A stretch of DNA of 13,322 nucleotides. Origin: CAZAYB01 sp964489215. GTDB lineage: Bacteria > Planctomycetota > Phycisphaerae > Sedimentisphaerales > Anaerohalosphaeraceae. The position numbers were made by a program, and so were the translations under genes. Under the pieces are notes generated by a model that searched no databases, was not told the DNA's origin, and worked only from the letters and a program-made list of their open reading frames with translations. Within the stretch, counting starts at the first letter, position 1; each line of letters opens with the position of its first letter. Positions 1 to 7,616 of the stretch are shown in pieces. The stretch covers positions 1 through 13,322 of the forward strand of contig CAZAYB010000059.1 in NCBI GenBank assembly GCA_964489215.1, given 5' to 3'.

Positions 1-545
1 AGCTTTTTTTCGGGCGGTATGATATTTACAATATTTGAAAGATTTTTTCCTGTCGGGGTAATTTCATTGCCAGAGGCATCAAGGAATTTATATCCCAGCG
101 CTGCGGCAGCTCCAATGCCGAAATCACAAGTACTGCTGCCTCCAACTGCTAAAATTATCCTGTCTGGTTTTCGCTTTTCGGCCGCTTTTATAAGCTGGCC
201 GGTCCCGAAAGTTGTGGTATTCATTGGGTTTTGTTGATTTTTGGCAAGAAGCTCAAGGCCCGAAGCCATTGCCATTTCCACAACGGCTGTTTTCTGTTGT
301 TCTATCCATCCGAACCCTGCAGCGGTCATCGTGCCTATTAAAGGTCCTGTTACAGTCATCGGCACAAAGGTGCCGTTTAAGGAATCCAGCAGGCAGTGAC
401 ATGTGCCCTCACCGCCGTCTGCCATGGGAATTCGGGTAATTTCCCAGTTTGTACAGGCTTTTTTGAGTTCATCACTGATAATGCCGCATATTTGGGGGCT
501 TGACAATGATCCTTTAAAAGAATCTGGTGCTATAACAATTTTCAT
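1..545 (-). CDS. glxK: Glycerate kinase, N-terminal part, cut by the left window edge
   Basis: This would phosphorylate D-glycerate with ATP, feeding glyoxylate or serine-derived glycerate into glycolysis in the cytoplasm. The reading frame is open from an ATG at 545-543 to the window edge, giving 181 residues of a family that is usually about 370-380 long, so roughly half is present. Family signatures are clear: APDSFKGS at residues 6-13, MADGGEGT at 41-48, TTFGTG at 111-116 and GGSSTCDFGIG at 135-145. In the last motif the usual TNDGG is TCDFG, a modest deviation. An AGGTG sequence about 8 bases upstream supports the start. The gene is divergent from the TsaC fusion across a 170-bp spacer. 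The type-2 glycerate kinase family (GlxK/GarK/GckA) is secure; whether the product is 2- or 3-phosphoglycerate cannot be told from this part. Confidence 0.92.
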   Translation of the reverse strand, partial: MKIVIAPDSFKGSLSSPQICGIISDELKKACTNWEITRIPMADGGEGTCHCLLDSLNGTFVPMTVTGPLIGTMTAAGFGWIEQQKTAVVEMAMASGLELLAKNQQNPMNTTTFGTGQLIKAAEKRKPDRIILAVGGSSTCDFGIGAAAALGYKFLDASGNEITPTGKNLSNIVNIIPPEKK

Positions 546-715
546 TTTCAGCACCTGGAGTATCTAAGCCTGGTTAAAAAGTCATTATTTTTGTTTTGCA
601 TATTTTTATTTTTCTTGAAAAATCATTGTTTCTGACCATCATACATTTATGACAGTGAAACTAAAAGGATTTTTGCGGACTTGAGCATGATTTATTTGAC
701 TATTAACGTAAAGAA

Positions 716-2001
716 ATGAATACAGAAATTTTAAAAGTTACAGACAAGGATTCAATGGCTCAGGTTGCTGATAAGGCAGCGGAGATGTTGGAAGCGGGTT
801 TACTTGTGGTGGTTCCTACAGAAACCGTTTACGGAATTGCTTGCGTTGCCCGCAGTGAGGCAATTTCGAAACTTAATTCGCTCAAGTCCCAAAGAGGCGA
901 TAAGCCATACACTCTACATATCGGGGATAAACAGGAGGTTCGCCAGTATGTTCCAGTCTTTGATGCGAGGATTAAAAAACTTATTGCTCTTGCCTGGCCT
1001 GGTCCTTTGACAATTGTTTTCGAAATCTCTCCGAAATATACCGATACGCAGAAGAAGCTTGCAGGAGAGGATGTTTACGGTATTTTATATCGAAGTAACA
1101 CGATAGGTATACGCTGTGTGGAAAACGAATTGACGAGCCGAATTTTAAGCTCAATATCTTTTCCTGTTGTCGTACCAAGTGCGAANNNNNNNNNNNNNNN
1201 NNNNNNNNNNNNNNNNNNNNNNNNNNNNNNNNNNNNNNNNNNNNNNNNNNNNNNNNNNNNNNNNNNNNNNNNNNNNNNNNNNNNNTGACGAGCCGAATTT
1301 TAAGCTCAATATCTTTTCCTGTTGTCGTACCAAGTGCGAACTTGTCGGGCGAGAGTCCGGCCCTGAGCGCAAAGCAGGCGATGAAAACTCTGGATGGGCG
1401 GGTTGATGCGATAATAGATGCAGACCAGCTGGGGCCATGCCAATATAAAGAGCCCAGTACAGTAGTGAAATATTCTAATTATGAAGTTGATATTTTAAGA
1501 AGCGGTGCATATTCTATTAGAGATATATCAGATATGTCTACAGTTAATATCCTTTTTGTTTGTACTGGCAATACTTGCAGAAGTCCGTTGGCAGAGGGAA
1601 TTTGCAGAAGCCTTATTGCTGAAAAAATTAATTGCAATGTTGACGACTTAAATGAAAAAGGTTATAATATATTGTCAGCTGGTTTGATAGCTTCGGCTCG
1701 ATCACCTGCAAGCGTCGGGTCAGTAGAAGCCGCTAAGGAAATAGGCATTGATATATCAGCTCACAGAAGCAGGCCTATAAATTGTGAAACGGTAAAAAAG
1801 TGTGATTTTGTTTTTGCAATGACAGCTGGGCATCTGGAAGAAATTAAGCGGCTATGCCCTGAATGTACAGATAAGTGTTACAGACTTAATGAATCAGCTG
1901 ATGTGCCGGATCCTGTTGGCGGGTCGTTAGATGTTTATGTTAAAGTCAGGGAAATGATCATAAAAGCAGTTAAAAAAAGGATTGGTGAAATTTTAGGATG
2001 A
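716..2001 (+). CDS. Fusion of threonylcarbamoyl-AMP synthase (TsaC/YrdC) and YwlE-like protein-arginine phosphatase, interrupted by an assembly gap
   Basis: The N-terminal domain would make threonylcarbamoyl-AMP from threonine, bicarbonate and ATP for the tRNA t6A modification. The C-terminal domain is a low-molecular-weight phosphatase. The gap at 1186-1285 breaks the frame. Removing the 100 Ns and one of the two identical 55-base ends (155 bases in all) restores a continuous 377-codon frame, 376 residues. YrdC motifs are PTETVYG (34-40), the KSQRGDKPYTL segment (57-67), WPGPLT (94-99) and PSANLSG (154-160, across the join). The phosphatase begins near Met222, with the P-loop CTGNTCRS at 231-238 and the general-acid Asp347-Pro348. 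Thr235 matches YwlE Thr11, which favours phosphoarginine; tyrosine phosphatases have Ile there. The domain junction lies in unbroken sequence after the gap with no stop. An internal ATG at 1534 lacks a good ribosome site, so a fusion is preferred over two proteins. rpiB follows with a 4-bp overlap. Confidence 0.85.
1131..1185 (+). repeat. 55-bp contig-end overlap, left copy
   Basis: These 55 bases abut the N run on its left and are identical to 1286-1340 on its right. The length, the perfect identity and the position exactly at both gap edges identify it as an unmerged k-mer overlap between two contigs. It is not a genomic repeat. Confidence 0.95.
1186..1285. other. Assembly gap, 100 Ns
   Basis: Exactly 100 Ns, a conventional placeholder for a gap of unknown size, lie inside the TsaC domain. 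The flanking 55-base duplicate and the restored reading frame indicate that the true gap length is negative (an overlap of 55 bases), so probably no sequence is missing. Confidence 0.98.
1286..1340 (+). repeat. 55-bp contig-end overlap, right copy
   Basis: Second copy of the sequence at 1131-1185, directly after the N run. Collapsing the two copies joins PSA from the left contig to NLSGE from the right contig, which together form the conserved PSANLSG motif of the YrdC family. Confidence 0.95.
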
Positions 2002-2480
2002 AAATAGCGGTTGCAAATGACCATCGCGGTGTAAAGGCGATGGAGCAGATTAAGGCAATTATCAATCAGCTTAATTATGAGTATGTTGATTTCGGCACCA
2101 ATGATGAGCAGCCGGTCGATTATCCTGATAAGGCTTATGAAGCAGCTTTAGCGGTATCTTCGAATCAAGTTGAACGTGCTATACTTGTCTGCGGTACGGG
2201 TATAGGTATGTGTATATCCGCAAACAAAGTCAAAGGTGTAAGGGCTGCATTATGTTTTGATGAGCTTAACGCAATGATAGCGCGCCAGCACAACAATGCG
2301 AATGTTCTTTGTCTTTCAGGTGATCTGATGGGCAGCGGTGCACTGCGGACCGTTGTTGAAACATGGCTGAAGACAGAGTTTTCAGGGGGAAGGCACCAAA
2401 GAAGGGTCAATAAAATAACAGCTATAGAGAATGGCGAAAACCCGAGCCAGGTCGATGAAACTATTTTAGAGCAAAGTTAA
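1998..2480 (+). CDS. rpiB: Ribose-5-phosphate isomerase B
   Basis: This interconverts ribose 5-phosphate and ribulose 5-phosphate in the non-oxidative pentose phosphate pathway, supplying ribose for nucleotides. The 160 residues show the RpiB/LacAB pattern: NDHRG at 7-11, DYPD at 41-44, CGTGIGM at 65-71 with the catalytic Cys65, RQHNNANVLCL at 96-106 with His98, and the phosphate-binding GGRHQRRV at 130-137. The C-terminal tail of about 20 residues is slightly longer than usual. Its ATG overlaps the stop of the TsaC-phosphatase fusion (ATGA-type overlap), so translation is probably coupled. The order TsaC - YwlE - RpiB is like the ywlC-ywlE-ywlF region of Bacillus subtilis. Related allose- or galactose-6-phosphate isomerases share the fold, but RpiB is the simplest reading here. 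Confidence 0.93.
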   Translation: MKIAVANDHRGVKAMEQIKAIINQLNYEYVDFGTNDEQPVDYPDKAYEAALAVSSNQVERAILVCGTGIGMCISANKVKGVRAALCFDELNAMIARQHNNANVLCLSGDLMGSGALRTVVETWLKTEFSGGRHQRRVNKITAIENGENPSQVDETILEQS

Positions 2481-3634
2481 TGACCTGCCTGTTCGTTTTG
2501 TGAGGAGTACTCACTTACGTTCGAATCTTTCTGTTCAGTTTCCATCTGTTCGTTACTTTTCTGTTGTATTGAAACTTTCTGGAGCTGTGCTTCCACAGAA
2601 ACCCTTTCGGGAATTTTGGCAGCAGCAGGAGTAGCGGCTTTTTGAAATTTGGTTCCGAAATTTCGCAGTTTATCGTACCGCTGGTTTACAAGCTTATCAA
2701 TCGGAATGTTTTTAAGCTGTCTAAGTGTTCTGATTATGAACTGTTCTACATTATAGACAGTGTCATGAATGTTCCTGTGTGCCCCTCCAAGCGGTTCAGG
2801 TATTACGGAGTCTACCAGGTTAAGATTTTTAAGCTCGCTGCTTGTTAGTTTCAGTGCCTTTGCAGCCTGTTCTGTTTGTGTTCCATCCCTCCATAAAATA
2901 GCGGCACAACCTTCAGGGGATATCACCGAATAGTACGCATACTGTAATATAGCCAGTTTATCAGCAACGCCTATGCCGAGTGCTCCGCCGGAACCACCTT
3001 CGCCTATTACAATTGAAATAACCGGAACTTTCAATCTTGACATTTCCATAAGGTTTACCGCTATTGCCTGTGCCTGGCCTCTTTCTTCGGCACCTATTCC
3101 CGGGTATGCGCCCGGGGTGTCGATGAATGTAACTATGGGAAGGTTGAATTTTTCTGCGAGCTTCATCTTGGCAAGAGCCTTTCTATACCCTTCAGGATTT
3201 GGACATCCGAAGTTACATGCCACCTTGTCTTTAATTTCCCTGCCTTTATCCTGACCAATGACCATGACCTTTTCTCTGCCTATCTGGCCCAAAGCAGTTA
3301 CGATGGCCTTGTCATCTCTAAAGGCTCGGTCTCCATGAAGAATTCGGGAATCCTTTATCATCAGGTTAAGATAATCGCTGAATAAAGGCCTTTGCGGGTG
3401 TCTTGCAACCTGAACGGTTTGCCATGGTGAAAGTGAAGAATAAATAACCTGCAATTTTTTGGTTTGTTGAGACTGCAGCTGTCTGATATCAGCAGATAAG
3501 TCTATATTTTCCTTTTTTTGTCTACCTGTAAGCTCCTTTAGCTTACTGTCAATATCTGCTATGTCATTTTCAAACGGCAAATACTGAAGACTTTCGTTTT
3601 GTTTATTTTTTTCTATTAAGATACTTGCTGTCAT
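2477..3634 (-). CDS. accA: Acetyl-CoA carboxylase, carboxyltransferase subunit alpha
   Basis: AccA pairs with AccD to transfer the carboxyl group from biotin to acetyl-CoA, making malonyl-CoA for fatty-acid synthesis. The protein aligns along its length with E. coli AccA: LARHPQRP-like VARHPQRP at 76-83, GHQKGRE-like GQDKGRE at 127-133, NFGCPNPEGYRKAL at 141-154, FIDTPGAYPGIGAEERGQ at 170-187, GEGGSGGALGIG at 211-222, SVISPEGCAAILW at 236-248 and PEPLGGAHRN at 279-288. The ATG at 3634 is chosen because it matches the family N-terminus. A GTG at 3667 and an ATG at 3661 in the same frame would add only 11 or 9 unmatched residues. A polar, Gln/Ser/Glu-rich tail of about 55 residues (331-385) extends past the end of the E. 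coli protein. No accD is nearby. The gene converges on rpiB, and the two stop codons overlap by 4 bp. Confidence 0.96.
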   Translation of the reverse strand: MTASILIEKNKQNESLQYLPFENDIADIDSKLKELTGRQKKENIDLSADIRQLQSQQTKKLQVIYSSLSPWQTVQVARHPQRPLFSDYLNLMIKDSRILHGDRAFRDDKAIVTALGQIGREKVMVIGQDKGREIKDKVACNFGCPNPEGYRKALAKMKLAEKFNLPIVTFIDTPGAYPGIGAEERGQAQAIAVNLMEMSRLKVPVISIVIGEGGSGGALGIGVADKLAILQYAYYSVISPEGCAAILWRDGTQTEQAAKALKLTSSELKNLNLVDSVIPEPLGGAHRNIHDTVYNVEQFIIRTLRQLKNIPIDKLVNQRYDKLRNFGTKFQKAATPAAAKIPERVSVEAQLQKVSIQQKSNEQMETEQKDSNVSEYSSQNEQAGH

Positions 3635-3764
3635 AGTTTCTACCAAAAAAAATATTCTCATCCGCACAGCGAATCAGAAATATAAAATTATCAGTTCCGA
3701 ATCCGTTCGACACTAAATTATTTGGTCATATTAACAGAAACCTCATTAAAATGAAAGAAAAAAA

Positions 3765-3791
3765 TTGACACAATGGCCAATGAAGTATAAG
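3765..3791 (+). promoter_or_regulatory. Candidate sigma-70-type promoter for the tyrA-purSL-purQ operon
   Basis: A perfect TTGACA at 3765-3770 is followed after 15 bases by TATAAG at 3786-3791, about 48 bases before the tyrA ATG. The spacer is shorter than the optimal 17. An alternative -10, TATAAA at 3795-3800, is too far away. The 204-bp divergent spacer must also hold the accA promoter, for which I see no clear candidate. Confidence 0.45.
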
Positions 3792-3838
3792 TTTTATAAA
3801 AATTGTCATGGCGGACAAATATATATAAGGCCTTTCTA

Positions 3839-4711
3839 ATGAGAGATTTACAACAAATAAGTGTAATTGGGGCAGGTTTGCTTGGCGCAAGCGTTTCACT
3901 TGCAGTTTCGAGATCCATATCTTCAGTAAGGACAGTAGTTTACAGCCATAGAGCACAAACCAGAGAAAAAGCAAGGCAGATGGGAATCGCTGATGAGATA
4001 GCAGATGACCAGGTTCAATGTGTTAAAAATGCCGATTTAGTTATTTTAGCGACTCCCATAAGCATTTTTTCTCGAATTTTTGACCAGATCAGCAGCCATT
4101 TGAAACCAAATTGTATAGTTACAGATGTCGGTTCTACCAAAACCGGTCCGCATATGTGGGCTGAAGAATACCTTAGAAAAGATGTTTTTTACGTAGGATC
4201 GCATCCTATAGCAGGCAGCGAAAAAAGAGGTGTCGATTTTGCCCGTGACGATCTTTTTTTTGGAGCCAGGTGCATAATTACCAAAGTAAAAGGCACGGAT
4301 TCATCAAGTATTGAAACAGTTTCAAATTTTTGGCAGTCTCTGGGTTCAAGAATCGATGTTATGAGTCCGAAAATGCATGACCAGCTTTTTGCCAACGTAA
4401 GCCATGTTCCTCATGCGGTAGCGGCAGCATTGATAAACGCAACTAAATGGAACGATATGAAATATGCCGGCAAAGGTTTTATTGATACTTCCAGGGTTGC
4501 TTCGGGGCCAAGTAATATCTGGATGGATATCTTTTTAAGCAATGCCGAAAACATATCCGGCGGCCTTAGTGCAGTTATTGAAGAGCTTTCAAAGCTTAAG
4601 GATTCAATGGACAGCAAGGATAGTGACAAAATCAAAAATCTGCTTGAAAAGGCGCGTCAAAAAAGAAGTAAACTTATAGAACATAAGATAAAGAATAAGG
4701 AGTTGATTTGA
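3839..4711 (+). CDS. tyrA: Prephenate dehydrogenase
   Basis: This oxidatively decarboxylates prephenate to 4-hydroxyphenylpyruvate in tyrosine synthesis, or arogenate if it is of the cyclohexadienyl type. The 290 residues have an N-terminal Rossmann domain with VIGAGLLGAS at 9-18, the VILATP segment at 68-73, TDVGSTK at 95-101 and the substrate-site GSHPIAGSEKRG at 120-131 with catalytic-type His122. The helical C-terminal domain contains SHVPH at 188-192. There is no ACT or chorismate mutase domain. The ATG at 3839 is chosen: AAGG at 3827-3830 is a plausible ribosome site and the protein begins just before the first strand. A TTG at 3803 in frame would add 12 unsupported residues. After the second strand the sequence is VYSHR, with no acidic residue, which hints at NADP+ rather than NAD+. 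It is the first gene of the operon and overlaps purSL by 4 bp. Confidence 0.92.
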   Translation: MRDLQQISVIGAGLLGASVSLAVSRSISSVRTVVYSHRAQTREKARQMGIADEIADDQVQCVKNADLVILATPISIFSRIFDQISSHLKPNCIVTDVGSTKTGPHMWAEEYLRKDVFYVGSHPIAGSEKRGVDFARDDLFFGARCIITKVKGTDSSSIETVSNFWQSLGSRIDVMSPKMHDQLFANVSHVPHAVAAALINATKWNDMKYAGKGFIDTSRVASGPSNIWMDIFLSNAENISGGLSAVIEELSKLKDSMDSKDSDKIKNLLEKARQKRSKLIEHKIKNKELI

Positions 4712-7590
4712 GACAGTGGAGGTTTGAAATTGCAAGTAAACCGGGCTTTGCTGATGTGCAGGGCCAGGCAGTTCTTAGCGATATAAAAGAGCTTGGTATT
4801 ACAAATGCAGAAGATGTACAGTTTGCTAAGGTGTTTCTTATTGAGGCTGATTTTGATGAGCAATTCGCTCAAAGGGTAGCTCAGGAACTGCTTGCTGACC
4901 CGGTCTGCCAGGATTATTACATAGGCAAAAGCAGTGTGCCCAGCGGTCCGATGGAGGCTACGGTAGTGGAGGTGCATCTTAAAAGCGGAGTTACTGACCC
5001 TGAAGCAGAATCTGTAATGAAGGCGATAGAGGATATGGGGCAAAAACCTCTGCATGTGCGTTCTGCAAGGAAATATGTACTACTTGGGCATTTGAGCGAG
5101 AAAGATTGTGAGCTTATCGCTCGGCGTACTCTCGCAAATGACTGCATTGAAGAGGTTATTTACGGTAATGATTCTGAGCCTCCCAGTCCGCATCTTCAGC
5201 CGTATGAGTTTAAGCTTAGAACTGTAAATATTAAGGAGCTTGACGACCAGCAGCTAAATGAAGTCAGCACCAGGATGGACTTGTTTTTAAATATCCAGGA
5301 AATGAAAACAATTCAGGCTCAGTACAGGAAACTTGACCGTGAACCTACTGATATTGAGCTGGAAACACTGGCACAGACCTGGAGTGAGCATTGTGTTCAT
5401 AAAACTTTGAAAAGTGCTGTTGATTTTGAGTTTGAAGGTCAGAAGATACATTTTGAAAACCTGTTAAAGGAAACAGTTTTTCAGGGCACAAAGGAGCTTG
5501 ACAAGCCCTGGTGTATTTCTGTTTTTGAAGATAATGCCGGTGTTGTAGAATTTGATGACGAACATGCAATGTGTTTTAAGGTTGAGACTCATAATCACCC
5601 TTCAGCTCTTGATCCTTACGGCGGGGCGGCTACGGGTATCGGCGGTGTTATACGTGACCCTATGGGTACTGGTATGGGAGCTAAGCCTGTGGCCAATACA
5701 GATATATTCTGTTTTGCAGAGCCTGATATGAAAAATGAGGATATTCCAAAAGGTGTTCTGCATCCTTTGCGCATAATGAAAGGGGTTGTATCCGGAGTAA
5801 GGGACTACGGTAACAGGATGGGTATTCCTACTGTGAATGGAGCAGTATATTTTGACCAAAGATATATTTCAAACCCGCTGGTTTTCTGTGGCAACGTTGG
5901 GTTGATACCTCGAGAGAAATGTTTTAAGAACCCTCAGCCCGGCAACCTGATAATGGTTGTTGGAGGCAGGACCGGAAGGGATGGGATTCATGGTGCAACT
6001 TTTTCAAGCGGACAAATGACCCATGAACACGAAACTATTTTTTCCCATGCCGTTCAGATTGGTAATGCTATAACAGAAAAAAAGATGCTTGACACATTAC
6101 TGCAGGCAAGGGATCTTGACCTTTATGAAGCTATAACTGATTGCGGAGCAGGGGGGCTAAGCAGCGCAGTTGGGGAGATGGGAGCGGAACTGGGTGCGGA
6201 AGTTGACCTGGAAAAAGTACCCTTGAAATACGCCGGCCTGAACTATACTGAGATATGGATCTCCGAGGCTCAGGAAAGAATGGTTATCGCGGTTAAGCCT
6301 GAAAACCTTGACAGAATACAGGAAATTTTCAAAGGAGAGGATGTTGAGGCTACGGTTATCGGCAAATTCGGGACGGATAAAAAACTTACCTTGAAATATC
6401 AGGGGGCTCAGGTAGGTCAGCTCGATATGGATTTCCTTCATGACGGTCTGCCGAAGTATTCAAGAAAGGCCAGCTGGGAAAAGCCAGATTTCAAAGAGCC
6501 TGCGATAGAACAAAAGAGCGATTATACCGAAGATCTCAAGGCAATTTTTTCCAGTTTCAATGTTGCCAGTAAGGAATGGATAATACGCCAGTATGATCAC
6601 GAGGTTCAGTCCGGTTCAATCATCAAGCCCCTGACCGGTGTCGCTAACGACGGTCCTTCAGATGCAGCTGTTATCAGGCCCAAGCTTGACAGTGAAAAAG
6701 GTATCGCAATAAGCTGCGGAATGAATCCCTGTTATGGGGATATAGACCCTTACCGCATGGCGACGGCAGGTATTGACGAAGCGGTTCGGAATATCGTTTC
6801 GGTGGGTGCAAGACCAGATAGAATTGCATTGCTGGATAACTATTGCTGGGGAGACTGCACGAAAAGTGATACTCTGGGTTCTCTCGTACGGGCTTCGCAG
6901 GCTTGTCTGGACAGTGCAAGAGCTTACGGGACACCTTTTATTTCCGGCAAGGACTCATTAAACAACGAATTTGTTTGTGATGACGGCACGGTTATCGCTA
7001 TCCCCCCGACACTGCTGATAAGTGCCATTTCCATAGTGGATGACATTAACAAATGTGTAACCATGGATCTTAAGAAGCCGGGCAATCTGCTGTTTGTTAT
7101 TGGTGTTACGGCTAACGAACTTGGCGGGTCGCACTTTTACAAGCTTCATGGGTATAAAGGTGCGAATGTTCCCGGTGCTGACCTTGAGATGTCGCCTCGC
7201 ATTGCCAATGCTGTTGCCAAGTCGATCAGCCGAGGGCTTATACGAAGCTGTCATGACTGCAGTGAAGGCGGACTGGCCGTTGCCTTGGCGGAGATGGCAT
7301 TTGCAGGCGGATTGGGTATGGATGTTGACCTTGATACTGCAATAAAACACGAAGACTGTAACAGGCCTCATGAAATATTGTTCAGTGAGTCATGCGGAAG
7401 GTATGTTATTGAAATTGAGCCGGATAAGTTTGACGGTTTTGCTTCTGTAATGCTTAATCTGCCATTCGCACAGGTAGGCCATGTGAGCGACAGTGCAAAG
7501 GTGAATATATCGTTAGCAGGTAAAAAGTTCATTGACGCAGATATCTACGATTTGAAAGAGGCCTGGCAAAAATCATTACGTTTAAGTTGA
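4708..7590 (+). CDS. purL: Phosphoribosylformylglycinamidine synthase PurSL (tandem PurS-like domains fused to PurL)
   Basis: This performs step four of purine synthesis: FGAR + ATP + ammonia to FGAM, with ammonia supplied by the PurQ glutaminase encoded next. The 960 residues are about 200 longer than a small PurL. Residues 4-72 and 85-152 are two PurS-like units (each with an extended strand, a xDPxxxxV-type turn and an ending near DYYI or EEVIYG). The PurL body follows: WSEHC at 225-229, THNHPSALDPYGGAATGIGG at 295-313, a DCGAGGLSSAVGEMG stretch near 475-490 and the second half with SGKDSLNNE and DCSEGGLAVALAEM. The start is TTG at 4708: AAGGAG at 4697-4702 lies 5 bases upstream, and the first PurS strand begins at once. 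Initiation overlaps the tyrA stop, so the two are translationally coupled. It lacks the C-terminal glutaminase of the large enterobacterial PurL. Confidence 0.95.
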   Translation: MRQWRFEIASKPGFADVQGQAVLSDIKELGITNAEDVQFAKVFLIEADFDEQFAQRVAQELLADPVCQDYYIGKSSVPSGPMEATVVEVHLKSGVTDPEAESVMKAIEDMGQKPLHVRSARKYVLLGHLSEKDCELIARRTLANDCIEEVIYGNDSEPPSPHLQPYEFKLRTVNIKELDDQQLNEVSTRMDLFLNIQEMKTIQAQYRKLDREPTDIELETLAQTWSEHCVHKTLKSAVDFEFEGQKIHFENLLKETVFQGTKELDKPWCISVFEDNAGVVEFDDEHAMCFKVETHNHPSALDPYGGAATGIGGVIRDPMGTGMGAKPVANTDIFCFAEPDMKNEDIPKGVLHPLRIMKGVVSGVRDYGNRMGIPTVNGAVYFDQRYISNPLVFCGNVGLIPREKCFKNPQPGNLIMVVGGRTGRDGIHGATFSSGQMTHEHETIFSHAVQIGNAITEKKMLDTLLQARDLDLYEAITDCGAGGLSSAVGEMGAELGAEVDLEKVPLKYAGLNYTEIWISEAQERMVIAVKPENLDRIQEIFKGEDVEATVIGKFGTDKKLTLKYQGAQVGQLDMDFLHDGLPKYSRKASWEKPDFKEPAIEQKSDYTEDLKAIFSSFNVASKEWIIRQYDHEVQSGSIIKPLTGVANDGPSDAAVIRPKLDSEKGIAISCGMNPCYGDIDPYRMATAGIDEAVRNIVSVGARPDRIALLDNYCWGDCTKSDTLGSLVRASQACLDSARAYGTPFISGKDSLNNEFVCDDGTVIAIPPTLLISAISIVDDINKCVTMDLKKPGNLLFVIGVTANELGGSHFYKLHGYKGANVPGADLEMSPRIANAVAKSISRGLIRSCHDCSEGGLAVALAEMAFAGGLGMDVDLDTAIKHEDCNRPHEILFSESCGRYVIEIEPDKFDGFASVMLNLPFAQVGHVSDSAKVNISLAGKKFIDADIYDLKEAWQKSLRLS

Positions 7591-7616
7591 CAACGAAATA
7601 ATATACGGAGCATAAA

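Noticed and set aside
615..647. TTGAAA at 615-620 as the -35 of the TsaC fusion
   Set aside because: No acceptable -10 at 16-18 bases; the nearest TACATT lies 21 bases away.
1131..1340. The two 55-bp copies as a true tandem duplication in the genome
   Set aside because: They sit exactly at both edges of the N run, are identical, and keeping both breaks the TsaC frame; an assembly overlap explains everything.
3635..3667. GTG at 3667 or ATG at 3661 as the start of accA
   Set aside because: The ATG at 3634 matches the family N-terminus; the extra residues are unsupported.
3803..3838. TTG at 3803 as the start of tyrA
   Set aside because: It adds residues not expected before the Rossmann strand, and the ATG at 3839 has a better ribosome site.
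4657..5055. Minus-strand frame of 132 codons opposite tyrA and purSL
   Set aside because: It is a shadow of the purSL coding sequence, with no domain signature or ribosome site.
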